A stretch of DNA of 64,000 bases from an uncultured Sphingomonadaceae bacterium (GCA_938050045.1 CALLJS010000006.1:92278-156277); one strand, 5' to 3'; numbered from the stretch's first letter, positions 36,327-45,868 are shown. Numbers and translations: made by a program. The notes: generated from the letters alone by a model not told the origin.

Positions 36327-36581
36327 ATGCAGCCTGACATTGCCAGATACGAAATTATTGGCCATTATGACACTATGCTATCATCTCATCAAAATCGTGC
36401 GGCAAAATTACATTATATGCCCAATAATTTTCGATTGCTCTCGCCGGGCAATCATATCATCTGTGCTATTAGCGGTGCGCAAGTCCCTCTTGAAGATTTA
36501 CGCTATTGGAGCGTTGCAAAACAAGAAGGCTATGCCAGTGCAGAGCTGTCCGTTCAAGCTGCCCTCTCAGAGCTAGATTGA
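36327..36581 (+). CDS. DUF2093 family protein
   Basis: An 84-residue protein with the DUF2093 pattern: AKLHYMPNNFRLLSPGNHIICAISGAQVPL (shown in parts: LHYMPNNFRLLSPG, ICAISGAQVPLEDLRYWSVA) and KQEGYASAELS. The family is restricted to alphaproteobacteria and its function is unknown. It follows xseA by 45 bp and precedes the M23 peptidase gene by eight bases, so the three may form an operon. Confidence 0.8.
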   Translation: MQPDIARYEIIGHYDTMLSSHQNRAAKLHYMPNNFRLLSPGNHIICAISGAQVPLEDLRYWSVAKQEGYASAELSVQAALSELD

Positions 36582-36589
36582 GATATGAT

Positions 36590-37561
36590 ATGAATATTAA
36601 GCTCGCACTGCTATCTTTTTTCTTTGCTGCGCCATCGTGCAACACAGTCCCAGCCGATAGCAGCGCGGGCATGAGCAGTGCATCCAGCAATGCAGTGCGA
36701 TCTTCTGAAACTGCGTCTGGCGAAGCGGGAGCTGGCGAAGCGGGTACTGGCGACAGCGCCAGCCCTGTGCTTGAACCAGATTTTCAGGAAACAACCAAAG
36801 TCATTCGCAGTGATTTTTGGATTGCAAAAGATGCACGGCAAGGCGCAGTAATTAATGCGCGTGCGCCTAGCAATGCTGCAAGGGTTGCGCTCAATGGTAT
36901 GCGTTTACCGATAAGCAAAGATGGTTTTTTCTTGATCGGCTTTGACCGTGATTCAGGTTCTGCTGCAACTTTGGTCGCTACTTTAACCGATGGTTCAAAG
37001 GTGCAAAAAACCCTGCCCGTGGCGGCGGGCAAATGGCGACTTGAACGCATCAATGCGCCCTATCGCGGCGGACGATCGAGCGCTACATTTAGAAAATTGC
37101 GCGGCCCAGAGATTGCTCAAATCGTCGCCGCTCGCAAAATAGCCACAGATGCGCAAGGCTGGCGTCAAGATTTTATCTGGCCCGTCAAAGGCCGCATTTC
37201 TGGGCGGTTTGGATCGCAGCGCATTTACCAAGGAAAGCCAGGCAGCTATCATAGCGGCCTTGATATTGCCGCACCAACGGGCACGCCTTATGTTGCGCCC
37301 GCCGATGGTGTGGTGATTTTGGCCACGCAAAAACCCTTCACATTAGAGGGTAATTTGCTGATGATCGATCATGGCAATGGCCTCAATAGTGCATTTTTGC
37401 ATAGTTCCTCGATCGCAGTAAAAAAAGGCGATACGGTCAAGCAAGGCCAAGTGATAGGAAAGATTGGCGCAACGGGGCGCGCCACTGGCCCGCACCTGCA
37501 TTGGGGCATGAAATGGCATAAAGCACGCACCGATCCCTTATTATTATTGCCGCCTCAATAA
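36590..37561 (+). CDS. M23 family metallopeptidase, exported
   Basis: A 323-residue LytM/M23 endopeptidase or LytM-like activator of wall hydrolases. The signal is short and hydrophobic with a cysteine at residue 17 (AAPSC), so it may be a lipoprotein although the lipobox is imperfect. The catalytic domain shows GRFGSQRIYQG, HSGLDIAAPTGTPY, and HLHWGMKWH; the H-x3-D and H-x-H zinc ligands are all present, so it should be active. A 15-bp duplication (36719-36748) gives GEAGA GEAGT in the linker. Confidence 0.9.
   Translation: MNIKLALLSFFFAAPSCNTVPADSSAGMSSASSNAVRSSETASGEAGAGEAGTGDSASPVLEPDFQETTKVIRSDFWIAKDARQGAVINARAPSNAARVALNGMRLPISKDGFFLIGFDRDSGSAATLVATLTDGSKVQKTLPVAAGKWRLERINAPYRGGRSSATFRKLRGPEIAQIVAARKIATDAQGWRQDFIWPVKGRISGRFGSQRIYQGKPGSYHSGLDIAAPTGTPYVAPADGVVILATQKPFTLEGNLLMIDHGNGLNSAFLHSSSIAVKKGDTVKQGQVIGKIGATGRATGPHLHWGMKWHKARTDPLLLLPPQ
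36719..36748 (+). repeat. 15-bp tandem duplication in the M23 linker
   Basis: GGCGAAGCGGGAGCT then GGCGAAGCGGGTACT, in frame, followed by GGCGAC. Two bases differ. Confidence 0.8.
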
Positions 37562-37583
37562 TTTTTGGCTCAATAGCAGCTTA

Positions 37584-38348
37584 TCATTCATATAGATTGT
37601 TTAATTTTTTATGGGCCACTTGATGCGTCAGGTCTAATGTTAAAGGCGTGAGCGACACATAGCCATCGGCAATAGCTTCTAAATCGCTATCATGCCCAAG
37701 TGTATGTTCAATGCCATTGAGACCAAACCAATAATAAGGCGCACCGCGCGGATCTTTACCCTCAATAATCGCAGCACGGCTATAATCATGAAAGCCCTGC
37801 TTGGTAATTCTAATGCCTTTTACCGCATCCGCGCGCAATGCAGGAAAGTTAATATTCAACAAAGATCGCGGTTCAAAATCATGCTCTAGCAGAGGTTTAA
37901 TCGCTTTTGCGCCCCAATGACTTGCTGCTTGAAAAGGGGCGGCATCATATAATGGATCGGCCGAATGGACTTGGCTAAGAGCGATTGATTTGACGCCAGC
38001 AAGCGTGCCCTCCATCGCCGCCGCAACCGTACCCGAATAGGTAATATCATCGCCCAAATTAGCCCCGCGATTGACGCCAGAGAGCAATAAATCAGGTTTC
38101 AAATCTCCCATGATTTTGCCTATGCCCAGCATCACACTGTCGGTGGGTGTGCCGCTCACGCTATACCGCCGCTCACCATGCTGTCTGATCCGCACAGGCT
38201 TGGATAGTGATAGAGAATGGCCCGCTCCCGATTGTTCCTCGGACGGTGCTATCACCCAAATATCGTCGCTTAATTCAGCCGCTATTTCCTCTAAAATTGC
38301 CAATCCCGGCGCATTTATGCCATCATCATTGCTGATTAAAATACGCAT
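37584..38348 (-). CDS. surE: 5'/3'-nucleotidase SurE
   Basis: A 254-residue survival protein that dephosphorylates nucleoside monophosphates. ISNDDGINAPGL holds the metal-binding aspartates at the N terminus; SGVNRGANLGDDITYSGTVAAA follows (quoted up to DDITYSGTV for the metal-binding Asn region); later parts are LLNINFPAL and the C-terminal DGYVSLTPL. The ATG overlaps the serS stop by one base (TGATG), so serS and surE are coupled, a gene pair common in alphaproteobacteria. Confidence 0.95.
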   Translation of the reverse strand: MRILISNDDGINAPGLAILEEIAAELSDDIWVIAPSEEQSGAGHSLSLSKPVRIRQHGERRYSVSGTPTDSVMLGIGKIMGDLKPDLLLSGVNRGANLGDDITYSGTVAAAMEGTLAGVKSIALSQVHSADPLYDAAPFQAASHWGAKAIKPLLEHDFEPRSLLNINFPALRADAVKGIRITKQGFHDYSRAAIIEGKDPRGAPYYWFGLNGIEHTLGHDSDLEAIADGYVSLTPLTLDLTHQVAHKKLNNLYE

Positions 38349-39628
38349 CAGACAAATTTTTCAATCTTGGTAATGCCGCCCATATAGGGCAAGAGCGCAT
38401 CTGGAATAGTGATGGCACCATCTTCTTGTTGATAATTTTCGATGATAGCCACTAATGTGCGGCCAACCGCTAAACCGCTGCCGTTCAATGTATGCGCAAA
38501 AATCGTATGTTTTTCGCCTTCGCGTTTGTAGCGCGTGTTCATCCGCCGCGCTTGATAATCACCGCAATTAGAACAGCTACTAATCTCACGGTAAAGGCCT
38601 TGGCCTGGCAACCAAACTTCTAAATCATAGGTTTTGCGCGCCGTTGCTCCCATATCTCCCGTGCAAAGCAGCATTTTTTTATAAGGCAGGTGTAACGCCT
38701 GTAATATGCCCTCAGCCGCTCTGGTCATCCGTTCATGCTCTGCGGCGGATTGTTCGGGGGTGGTAATGCTGACCATTTCCACTTTTTCAAATTGATGTTG
38801 GCGGATAAGGCCCTTTGTATCGCGGCCAGCCGATCCCGCCTCGCTGCGAAAACAAGGCGTTAATGCGGTTAAGCGAATGGGGAATTGCGATTCATCCAAT
38901 ATTTGATCGCGCACTGAGTTGGTCAAACTCACCTCAGCGGTGGGAATCAGCCAATGCCCTTCGGTGGTTTGAAACGAATCTTCGGCAAATTTGGGTAATT
39001 GCCCTGTTCCAAACAAAGCCTCATCGCGCACCAAATAAGGCACAGCGCATTCGCTATAGCCATTTTTCACCGTTTGCTGATCGAGCATGAACTGGCCAAT
39101 GGCGCGGTTCAAGCGCGCCATCGCCCCGCGCATAAAGGTAAAGCGCGCACCCGACATAGCCGCCCCCGTTTCAAAATCCAAACCCAATTCAGGGCCTAAA
39201 TCTGCATGATCGCGCGGTTCAAAGCTAAATTTGCGCGGATTTCCCCAACGCTCTAATTCGATATTTTCTGCTTCGTCTTCGCCCACAGGCACATCATCAT
39301 GCGGCATATTGGGCAAAGCCGCCATGATAGCCAATAGCGCATCGCGCACTTGTTGATCTTCTTCCTCAAGCTGCGGCATTTTTTGCTTAATTTCGGCGAC
39401 TTCGGCCATCAAAGCCGCAGCCCTTTCTTCTTCACCCTTACTTTTGGCCGCGCCAATGGCTTTTGACGCTTCGTTACGGCGCGCTTGAAGAGCCTGTAAA
39501 TCGGTTTGTATTTTGCGGCTTTTTTCATCCAAAGCCAATAATTCAGACGTTATGGCGTGAGCACCTCGGCGCGCGAGGCCAGCATCAAAGGCTTTGGGGT
39601 TTTCGCGTATTATCTTAATATCATGCAT
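38348..39628 (-). CDS. serS: Seryl-tRNA synthetase
   Basis: A 426-residue class II synthetase. The N-terminal coiled-coil arm ([38 protein letters not shown]) holds tRNA-Ser; the core has [52 protein letters not shown] and [17 protein letters not shown]. Start at the ATG at 39626-39628 (MHDIK). A reading frame that continues 305 codons upstream is only the mirror of a Ser-rich gene and is rejected. Confidence 0.97.
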   Translation of the reverse strand: MHDIKIIRENPKAFDAGLARRGAHAITSELLALDEKSRKIQTDLQALQARRNEASKAIGAAKSKGEEERAAALMAEVAEIKQKMPQLEEEDQQVRDALLAIMAALPNMPHDDVPVGEDEAENIELERWGNPRKFSFEPRDHADLGPELGLDFETGAAMSGARFTFMRGAMARLNRAIGQFMLDQQTVKNGYSECAVPYLVRDEALFGTGQLPKFAEDSFQTTEGHWLIPTAEVSLTNSVRDQILDESQFPIRLTALTPCFRSEAGSAGRDTKGLIRQHQFEKVEMVSITTPEQSAAEHERMTRAAEGILQALHLPYKKMLLCTGDMGATARKTYDLEVWLPGQGLYREISSCSNCGDYQARRMNTRYKREGEKHTIFAHTLNGSGLAVGRTLVAIIENYQQEDGAITIPDALLPYMGGITKIEKFV

Positions 39629-39752
39629 GAGCGCATCTATGCCGAGCATAGGAGAGTATTGCAAGGCTTTACCATAGAAGCTGGAGGCATAAAAAACGGC
39701 GGGGAAAAGCCTAAGCCCTTGCCCGCCGCCTATGTTAATCATCGGTAAATGA

Positions 39753-41033
39753 TTATTCTGGTTCTGATATTTTCTTTGTTTTGCGGCGACGGGCAAATAA
39801 TGCTGCTGCTGCCGCACCAAATAATAATATGATGGGAGGTGCTGGAACATCGGTTCCGCCGCCAGAGCTGCCGATACCGCCACTGCCTTCGCCGTTAGAT
39901 GAAGAGCTACCGCCCGATGAACTACTTGATGAGCTGCTGCTTGATGAGCTGCTTGCACCAAAGCTAGAAGAACCGCTGCTGGTTGCACCTGAGCTGGTTG
40001 AAGAGCTAGATGATGATCCACCAGAAGAGCTGGAGCTGCTTGCGAAACCGCCCGTTGAGGCACCGCTGCTCGTTGCTCCACCAGACGAAGAGCCAGAGCT
40101 GCTTGATGAACTGCTGCTTGATGAACTGCTGCTTGATGATGAAGAGCTGCCGCCAGATGAGGTGCTGATACCGCCAGTGCTTGTATTGCCGCCTGAACTT
40201 GTATTACCACCAGTGCTGGTGTTTCCACCAGAAGAAGAGCCAGAGCTACTTGATGAACTGCTGCTTGATGAACTGCTGCTTGATGATGAAGAGCTACCGC
40301 CAGATGAGGTGCTGATACCGCCAGTGCTTGATACGCCGCCCGTTGAGCTTGATACGCCGCCCGTTGAGCTTGATACGCCGCCCGTTGAGCTTGATACACC
40401 GCCCGTTGAGCTTGATACACCGCCAGTTGAGCTTGATACGCCGCCCGTTGAGCTTGATACGCCGCCCGTTGAGGTTGATGAAGAAACACCACCCGTTGAT
40501 GTGCTAACGCCCCCCGTGGAGGTTGATGAAGATAAATCAGCACCGCCCGTTGAGGTTGATGTAGAGCCGCCGCTAGAGGTAGATGAAATTACAATGCTTC
40601 CGCCGCCGCTTCCGCCGCCGCCAAAGAAACCACCAAAGAAACCGCCGCCAAAGCCGCCGCCAAAACCGCCGCTGCCACCGATTACAACAGGAACAGAACC
40701 ACCGGTAAATCCGCTTTGGACAGGAACGGGCTGCGGAATGAAAGGAACAGGAACAGGAGGCAATGGAACAGGAGCAGCCGCTTGGCTAGCCACTGTAACA
40801 ACGGTAGGTTGGCACGATGTTGTGCTTGCGGTTTTCGTTCGCGTTACTTTGCGCACGCGCTTTACTTTGCGCACTGGAGTGCCCCGCGCAATACGGCGCG
40901 CCTTAATTTTTTTACGCTCTTTTTGAACATAAGGTTTTGAAGTTGGTTCTGCGAGCTGAACAGCTCCCCCACCGATAAGCGCACCACCGCATGTGCAAGC
41001 GCATAATTTTGCTAAAGCCATTCTAACCGACAT
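39753..41033 (-). CDS. Ser/Gly-rich repeat protein with PEP-CTERM-like sorting signal
   Basis: A 426-residue protein in five parts: an N-terminal hydrophobic stretch with cysteines ([16 protein letters not shown]), a very basic region ([20 protein letters not shown]), a Pro/Val-rich linker, a long glycine- and serine-rich region, and a C-terminal [19 protein letters not shown] followed by RRRKTKK. The last is the tripartite PEP-CTERM plan (motif, helix, basic tail) with a VPAP variant. It is likely exported and sorted by an exosortase, which is not in this window. Two internal serine blocks and seven 21-bp units show recent growth. Confidence 0.8.
   Translation of the reverse strand: MSVRMALAKLCACTCGGALIGGGAVQLAEPTSKPYVQKERKKIKARRIARGTPVRKVKRVRKVTRTKTASTTSCQPTVVTVASQAAAPVPLPPVPVPFIPQPVPVQSGFTGGSVPVVIGGSGGFGGGFGGGFFGGFFGGGGSGGGSIVISSTSSGGSTSTSTGGADLSSSTSTGGVSTSTGGVSSSTSTGGVSSSTGGVSSSTGGVSSSTGGVSSSTGGVSSSTGGVSSSTGGVSSTGGISTSSGGSSSSSSSSSSSSSSSSSSGSSSGGNTSTGGNTSSGGNTSTGGISTSSGGSSSSSSSSSSSSSSSSSSGSSSGGATSSGASTGGFASSSSSSGGSSSSSSTSSGATSSGSSSFGASSSSSSSSSSSSSGGSSSSNGEGSGGIGSSGGGTDVPAPPIILLFGAAAAALFARRRKTKKISEPE
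40330..40476. repeat. 21-bp tandem repeat, seven units, in the surface-protein gene
   Basis: Units begin with GATACGCCGCCCGTTGAGCT (or GATACACC) at 40330, 40351, 40372, 40393, 40414, 40435 and 40456. They code SSSTGGV units on the minus strand. A larger block (about 40090-40190) is copied at about 40240-40330. Confidence 0.9.
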
Positions 41034-41333
41034 AATATTAACCTTCTTACTTACTCAAACTAACCAGAGACAATTACTGCTACACCGCCTCTAACCTCTT
41101 GGATAATTAGCGACTACATCACAGAAGCGAAAAATAAATTTAATCTCAACGGCGTTAACCTTGATTTCTCAAAAAGGGACAGTTTTTTTTCTGATTTCTA
41201 GCCCCTCTCTCTAAAAACGTCCCATTGCGAGACTGTTTAGAGATAAAATATTTACCACTTTCCAACAACGCTACCCAGAATCAGTGATTTTGATAATGGA
41301 GTGTAGAATCACATCATAACATTAATTTGACGC

Positions 41334-41362
41334 TTGAATAGAAAAAAAGCGACGTATATAGG
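41334..41362 (+). promoter_or_regulatory. Candidate dksA promoter
   Basis: TTGAAT (41334-41339), 17 bases, TATAGG (41357-41362), about 80 bases before the dksA start. The other part of the 411-bp gap 41034-41444 shows only short weak inverted repeats; I see no gene there. Confidence 0.3.
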
Positions 41363-41444
41363 CCGCTTTAATATTGTATCTTCATAATTGGTCAATTTTT
41401 CTATTTATCATTATTTTGATACATAAAGTTGTTTGGAGAGTATC

Positions 41445-41894
41445 GTGTCTGAAATATTGAATAAATCAAATAATAACAAAGTTATAGAGATAGAATCAGA
41501 TTATATCCCATCTAATGATGAAGAATTTATGAACCCAAAGCAGAGGCGATTCTTTGAATTGCAATTGCTCGCCTGGAAAGCCGAATTGCTCGACGAATCA
41601 CAAGGAACATTAAACAATTTACAAGATGCCCCTATAAAAGAGCCCGATCCCAACGATCGTGCATCAAGCGAAACGGACTGGGGAATCGAGTTGCGGACAC
41701 GCGATAGACAAAGAAAGTTAATCTCCAAAATAGACGCGGCATTAAAGCGTATTGCCGAGGGCGAATATGGTTACTGCTCGGTCACTGGTGAGCCTATCTC
41801 TTTACCGCGATTACAAGCCAGGCCAATAGCGACTATGTCATTGGAAGCACAAGAAAAACATGAGCGCAAAGAACGTATCTCGCGCGATAATTGA
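41445..41894 (+). CDS. dksA: RNA-polymerase-binding factor DksA
   Basis: A 149-residue DksA, which works with ppGpp at the secondary channel of RNA polymerase. Coiled-coil part FMNPKQRRFFELQLLAWKAEL, tip DPNDRASSETDWG, and the C-terminal GEYGYCSVTGEPISLPRL then ARPIATMSLEAQEKHER. Only one of the four zinc cysteines of E. coli DksA remains, as in alphaproteobacterial forms. The start is a GTG at 41445, four bases after GGAGAG. Confidence 0.9.
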   Translation: MSEILNKSNNNKVIEIESDYIPSNDEEFMNPKQRRFFELQLLAWKAELLDESQGTLNNLQDAPIKEPDPNDRASSETDWGIELRTRDRQRKLISKIDAALKRIAEGEYGYCSVTGEPISLPRLQARPIATMSLEAQEKHERKERISRDN

Positions 41895-41989
41895 TTGACT
41901 ATAAAAACAGCGGTCAATTAACCTTTTATCTACGATTGCTATGCTATAAGTTTCTGAATGTAAAATTATATATCAGGAATAAAATTGCA

Positions 41990-42415
41990 ATGAATGAGAA
42001 ATTACCAGAATATAATAGCCCGCACAATTCGGCAAAGGCTGATGACTGCGCTAATGGTGATAATTCTGTAAAGCGCGATACGGACCGCGATAGCCTATTT
42101 GTCCGAGCCAATCTAAAATTTCAAAATGGCGGCGAAGAGAAACAAGTCATTGTGCGCAACCTCTCCGAAGGGGGGTTAATGGCAGAAGCATCTGTGCAAG
42201 CACCGCGCGGCTCGCGTGTAGAAATTGAGCTTAAGAATATTGGTTGGATCGGCGGCAAAGTCGTATGGGTTGCTGAAAAAAAACTTGGCATTGCTTTTGA
42301 ACATCCGATAGATCCAAAAGTGGTGCGCCAGCACAATAATAACAAATCAAATATCCCTTACTATCTGGAAAAGATTAACCGCCACGGCGAAAAATTCAAG
42401 ACAATGAAATATTAA
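41990..42415 (+). CDS. PilZ domain protein
   Basis: A 141-residue protein whose C-terminal domain matches PilZ: FVRANLKFQNGGEEKQVIVRNLSEGG (seen as VIVRNLSEGGLMAEA) and VEIELKNIGWIGGKVVWVAEKKLGIAF. The usual RxxxR c-di-GMP motif is not obvious: RDTDRDSLFVRA lies in the right area but only partly fits, so c-di-GMP binding is uncertain. A PilZ protein 95 bp after dksA on the same strand suggests a shared transcript. Start at ATG 41990. Confidence 0.8.
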   Translation: MNEKLPEYNSPHNSAKADDCANGDNSVKRDTDRDSLFVRANLKFQNGGEEKQVIVRNLSEGGLMAEASVQAPRGSRVEIELKNIGWIGGKVVWVAEKKLGIAFEHPIDPKVVRQHNNNKSNIPYYLEKINRHGEKFKTMKY

Positions 42416-42471
42416 ATATCGTTTGAGCGCTAACCAGCCGCTGCTTTAGCGGGCGGGCCTTCATCATAGCC

Positions 42472-43176
42472 TTATTTATCGAGACAATAAATATCGACCG
42501 GAACGGTTAATGCCGCAAAAACGCGGCCGATTGGCACATCGCTGGCCGATCCCAAATCAATGGCTTTATCCAAAACGGCGCGTTTATCCAGCCCTTCAAT
42601 CGCCACCATGACCGTTCTGGCAGATGCTATGGCATGGGCCGTTAAGGTCACGCGGTTGACTGGCGCATTTTCTGGCATTGGGTCAGGCTGAACACCGATA
42701 GCGCGGCGTTCATCTGTCGCATTAAGCGCAGATTCCATGTCAGGCCCTGGAAATATAGAGGCGGTGTGACCATCGAGTCCCATACCGAGCCAAACCAAAT
42801 CAAGCGGCCATGCCATATCTTGGAGACGCGCATCCGCTGCACTGCCAGCCAAATTATAATCGGCGGCTTCGCTGGTCAAAGGCACAACGCGCGCGCCAAG
42901 GGGTAAGAAAATTTTGGCGATTTTCGCTATATTAGAGCGAGCATCATCAACGGCGACCAAACGATCATCGGTCGGGATGATGGTGACATATTTCCATTTT
43001 ATGGGGGCGCTGGCCAATTTATCAAATATCGGCATTGGTGTATTGCCGCCTGGAAAAGCAATAACCGCACTGCCGCGCGCATCAAGCGCACTTTCGATGA
43101 TGAATTGAATATCGCCAACGAGCGCATCCACCATCTCTTCGCTATTATCGAAATCCCACCATTCAATCTCTGTCAC
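42472..43176 (-). CDS. pgl: 6-phosphogluconolactonase
   Basis: A 234-residue hydrolase of 6-phosphogluconolactone, in the pentose-phosphate and Entner-Doudoroff routes. Motifs: AVIAFPGGNTPMPIFDKL, TIIPTDDRLVAVDDARSN, LVWLGMGLDGHTASIFPG and NRVTLTAHAI. The start is a GTG at 43174-43176 with AAGGAG upstream; the nine codons before it in frame contain that site and are excluded. It follows zwf on the same strand with a gap of about 135 bp: zwf-pgl. Confidence 0.93.
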   Translation of the reverse strand: MTEIEWWDFDNSEEMVDALVGDIQFIIESALDARGSAVIAFPGGNTPMPIFDKLASAPIKWKYVTIIPTDDRLVAVDDARSNIAKIAKIFLPLGARVVPLTSEAADYNLAGSAADARLQDMAWPLDLVWLGMGLDGHTASIFPGPDMESALNATDERRAIGVQPDPMPENAPVNRVTLTAHAIASARTVMVAIEGLDKRAVLDKAIDLGSASDVPIGRVFAALTVPVDIYCLDK

Positions 43177-43311
43177 TTCTTGCTCCTTAATGTCATAGCC
43201 CAATCAGAGCTTTAATATCCATAATGATGCTTAGGCTTATAATCGGTTTTAGACCATTATTTTTTGGCTATAGGATCCAAAATTTACGATTTACCAGCCG
43301 AAAATTCTATA

Positions 43312-44754
43312 TCATTCATGCCATGATACGCCTTCGCGCTCGGTAAGCGCAATGGCCGTGCTCGGCCCCCAACCACCGCTATTGTAAATTTTGGGTGATA
43401 GGCCATGTTTAGAAATAGTGTTGCGAATATCATCCACCCATTTCCATTGCGCTTCTACTTCATCGCGGCGCACAAATAAGGCTTGTTCGCCATCGATTAA
43501 ATCGAGCAATAATCGCTCATAGGCTATTCTGCGGCGAGCACCTGCAAAAGCTTGGGTCAACGATAGGTCAAGCGGCACTTCGCGCAACACCATTTTTCCC
43601 CTATCGAGGCCAGGTTCTTTCGACATCACCAATAATCGAACATATTCCTCGGGCTGCAAACGGATTATCAATCTATTGGATTCTAATTTTGCGCCACGAT
43701 CTCTAAAAATATTATGCGGTACTTCTCTAAATTGGATAACAATCTCGCTGCGACGTTCGGATAATCTCTTTCCCGTACGCAGATAAAATGGCACGCCCTG
43801 CCAACGCCAATTATCGACAAAAGTTTTAATCGCGACATAAGTCTCTGTATCCGATTCAGCCCCCAAATCATCAGCATAGCTTTTGACCAATGTTTCCGCG
43901 ACAGCGCCTGCTCCATATTGCCCGACAACGATGTCATTTTCAGTTACAGGACGGAGCGAGCGCAAAACTTTAACTTTCTCATCGCGGATCGCCGCTGCAT
44001 CTAAATTCGCAGGCGGCTCCATAGCAATCAGGGCCAAAAGCTGGAGCATGTGGTTTTGCACCATATCGCGCAAAGCCCCCGTATCATCATAAAAACCTGC
44101 ACGCCCCTCTAATCCCACGGTCTCGCTAATGGTGATTTGAATATGCTCAATCGCTTGCGCATTCCAAAGCGGTTCAAACATCATATTGGCAAAGCGAAGG
44201 GCCATAAGGTTTTGCACCGTTTCTTTGCCCAAATAATGGTCGATGCGAAATGTGCGTTCTTCGGGAAATACATGATTCACCGCATCATTAATGGCTTTCG
44301 AAGAAGCCAAATCATTACCCAATGGTTTTTCTAGGCCAATTAAAACATTATCGCCCGCTAATCCTGCTGATTCCAGCCCCAATATTGTAGGCTCGAACAA
44401 AAAAGGCGCAGTTGATAAAAATATCGATAAACCTCCAGATATATCCCCAATTTTATCGGCTAGATCGCTAAAGCCCTCTATTGTCGAGGCATCTAATGTC
44501 TGATAAAAAATACGCTGCAAAAATGCATCAATTTGATCTTCGGCGATTCTATCTTCGGGCAGAAATTCCATCAGAGCCGCGCGCACTATGTCCCGATAGC
44601 CTGTATCGCTAAGGTCGCTTCGCGCCGTGCCAAATATCCGCAGATCATCCGCAATCAGATCATCGACAAATAGAGCATATAGCGAGGGCAACAACATTCT
44701 GCGCGCCAAATCCCCCGTTGCGCCAAAAAGTAATAATGTAGAATTGCGGTTCAT
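43312..44754 (-). CDS. zwf: Glucose-6-phosphate 1-dehydrogenase
   Basis: A 480-residue enzyme that oxidises glucose-6-phosphate to the lactone with NADP(H) as partner. LFGATGDLARRMLLPSLY is the cofactor-binding P-loop region; RIDHYLGKETVQNLMALRFAN is the substrate site with the catalytic lysine and histidine; later GVPFYLRTGKRL and VQFREVPHNIF. Full length. With pgl downstream it feeds sugar phosphates into the Entner-Doudoroff/pentose pathways. Confidence 0.96.
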   Translation of the reverse strand: MNRNSTLLLFGATGDLARRMLLPSLYALFVDDLIADDLRIFGTARSDLSDTGYRDIVRAALMEFLPEDRIAEDQIDAFLQRIFYQTLDASTIEGFSDLADKIGDISGGLSIFLSTAPFLFEPTILGLESAGLAGDNVLIGLEKPLGNDLASSKAINDAVNHVFPEERTFRIDHYLGKETVQNLMALRFANMMFEPLWNAQAIEHIQITISETVGLEGRAGFYDDTGALRDMVQNHMLQLLALIAMEPPANLDAAAIRDEKVKVLRSLRPVTENDIVVGQYGAGAVAETLVKSYADDLGAESDTETYVAIKTFVDNWRWQGVPFYLRTGKRLSERRSEIVIQFREVPHNIFRDRGAKLESNRLIIRLQPEEYVRLLVMSKEPGLDRGKMVLREVPLDLSLTQAFAGARRRIAYERLLLDLIDGEQALFVRRDEVEAQWKWVDDIRNTISKHGLSPKIYNSGGWGPSTAIALTEREGVSWHE

Positions 44755-45052
44755 TTTGCTTCAACCTTAATGCGCATTATATTATTATATTGCGCTATAT
44801 GTGGAATAATATGATGAAATTATACCGCTTTTAGGGCTAATATTATGATTTATCTAGAGCAAAATTAGACAGCACCGACAATATTTAAGCCTCAAACGCC
44901 AGTGCAACCTATTCATCGATAATTTCTCTTTAGAGATGCAAAAATACAACACTATCAAGAAAATTTCTAACCCATCGATTAAATTATAGCCAGATTGTTT
45001 TTTTTTGCTAAAACCACGCTGCTACAGATTCATCTATCTCTATAGAAAGAAC

Positions 45053-45126
45053 GTAGTGCTTTATTTGAATTGGGGGATTTAAATAAGGACAAGGAAAGAG
45101 CCAGCACATTGTGTTGGCTCTTTTTT
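45053..45126 (+). ncRNA. Candidate orphan small RNA with G-rich loop
   Basis: In the 517-bp gap between zwf and mobA a 12-bp perfect stem (CTTTATTTGAAT / ATTTAAATAAGG with G-U pairs, 45059-45088) shows the loop TGGGGG. Nine bases later a strong terminator follows (45098-45126). No reading frame lies here and both flanking genes point away or in reverse, so the terminator needs its own transcript. A TATAGA box at 45041-45046 could be the -10. The start at 45053 is a guess. The remaining gap (44755-45040, 45150-45271) shows nothing else I can support. Confidence 0.5.
45098..45126 (+). terminator. Rho-independent terminator with duplicated 3' arm
   Basis: GAGCCAGCAC / GTGTTGGCTC around ATT, then TTTTTT. 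The 3' arm plus T-run (45111-45128) is repeated exactly at 45129-45146, so two alternative terminators share one 5' arm. Confidence 0.85.
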
Positions 45127-45271
45127 GTGTGTTGGCTCTTTTTTGTGAAAAATTCCCAGGCTATCCGCTATAATAGCATATTGATACTCTAGGCGCAGAC
45201 CCTAAAATCAGGCGTATGCCTCAGATTCAGAGGCATCGCTCAAGCCCAGAAACAAGCGCATATTGCAAAGC

Positions 45272-45868
45272 CTAGGGCAGGAGATCATCGGGCCTGTTAA
45301 TATTAATGAAGCGAGCAGTACACCCCATATCAATCGCCTTGATACCACCATATTTTTCGTCAATATAATCTATCCATGCCAGCATCGAGCGCCGCTTTTG
45401 GGTGCGAAGCCAATGCTCTAGCATAGCTGAGAGCCCGCATGGCCAATATCCAATGACGGGCTGGTCGATGAAATAGGCAGTCTCTTCGCCTTCAAACCAA
45501 AATTTATCATCGAACGGCTGCGCCATTGCCGCACCGCAATCTACTGCAGTGCGCTTTATCGTATCGCCCTTTATTGTATCGCCCTTTATTGTATCACAGG
45601 GAAAACTAATAACCGCATCATAATGACGCTCTTTCGCATATAATAGAGCCGCATTTAGCCCTCCTAATGGGCCATTATCCTGTGGAATATCTTGTATCGA
45701 TTCATAATCTTTATAGCTGCGTCCGCATATCACTATTGCATCGCATTGCGGTCTCAACAGCTCTAATGCATGGTCGATTAAATATTGCCCCCGATAGATA
45801 GCCAAGGCCTTATCGCTGCCGTACCTCTTAGATTGTCCGCCAGCCAATAATGCGCCCAAGACTCTCAT
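45272..45868 (-). CDS. mobA: Molybdenum cofactor guanylyltransferase
   Basis: A 198-residue enzyme that adds GMP to molybdopterin. The nucleotide-binding start VLGALLAGGQSKRYGSDKALA (G-rich loop and DKAL) and DNGPLGGLNAAL are visible; FPCDTI is the metal-binding region. Right after it, 15-bp repeats (45555-45599) insert DTIKG DTIKG DTIKR. Start at the ATG that overlaps the upstream stop (ATGA at 45865-45868), so it is coupled to the ybaK-like gene. Confidence 0.88.
   Translation of the reverse strand: MRVLGALLAGGQSKRYGSDKALAIYRGQYLIDHALELLRPQCDAIVICGRSYKDYESIQDIPQDNGPLGGLNAALLYAKERHYDAVISFPCDTIKGDTIKGDTIKRTAVDCGAAMAQPFDDKFWFEGEETAYFIDQPVIGYWPCGLSAMLEHWLRTQKRRSMLAWIDYIDEKYGGIKAIDMGCTARFININRPDDLLP
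45555..45599 (-). repeat. 15-bp tandem repeat inside mobA
   Basis: Three in-frame units at 45555, 45570 and 45585, the first two differing by one base and the third by a few at its edge. They add DTIKG copies next to the catalytic-loop aspartate. Confidence 0.85.

Noticed and set aside
39629..40543. Long upstream extension of the serS reading frame with AYQAQR repeats
   Set aside because: It is an alternative frame of the Ser/Gly-rich gene's repeat region; seryl-tRNA synthetase begins at MHDIK and has no such domain.
39781..40926. A Pro/Glu/Leu-rich open frame on the + strand
   Set aside because: It mirrors the Ser/Gly-rich gene on the other strand; repeats without stops create it, and it has no ribosome site or known domain.
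41345..41370. AAAGCG/CGCTTT hairpin upstream of dksA as a terminator
   Set aside because: Six-base stem, 12-base loop and no T-run; too weak.
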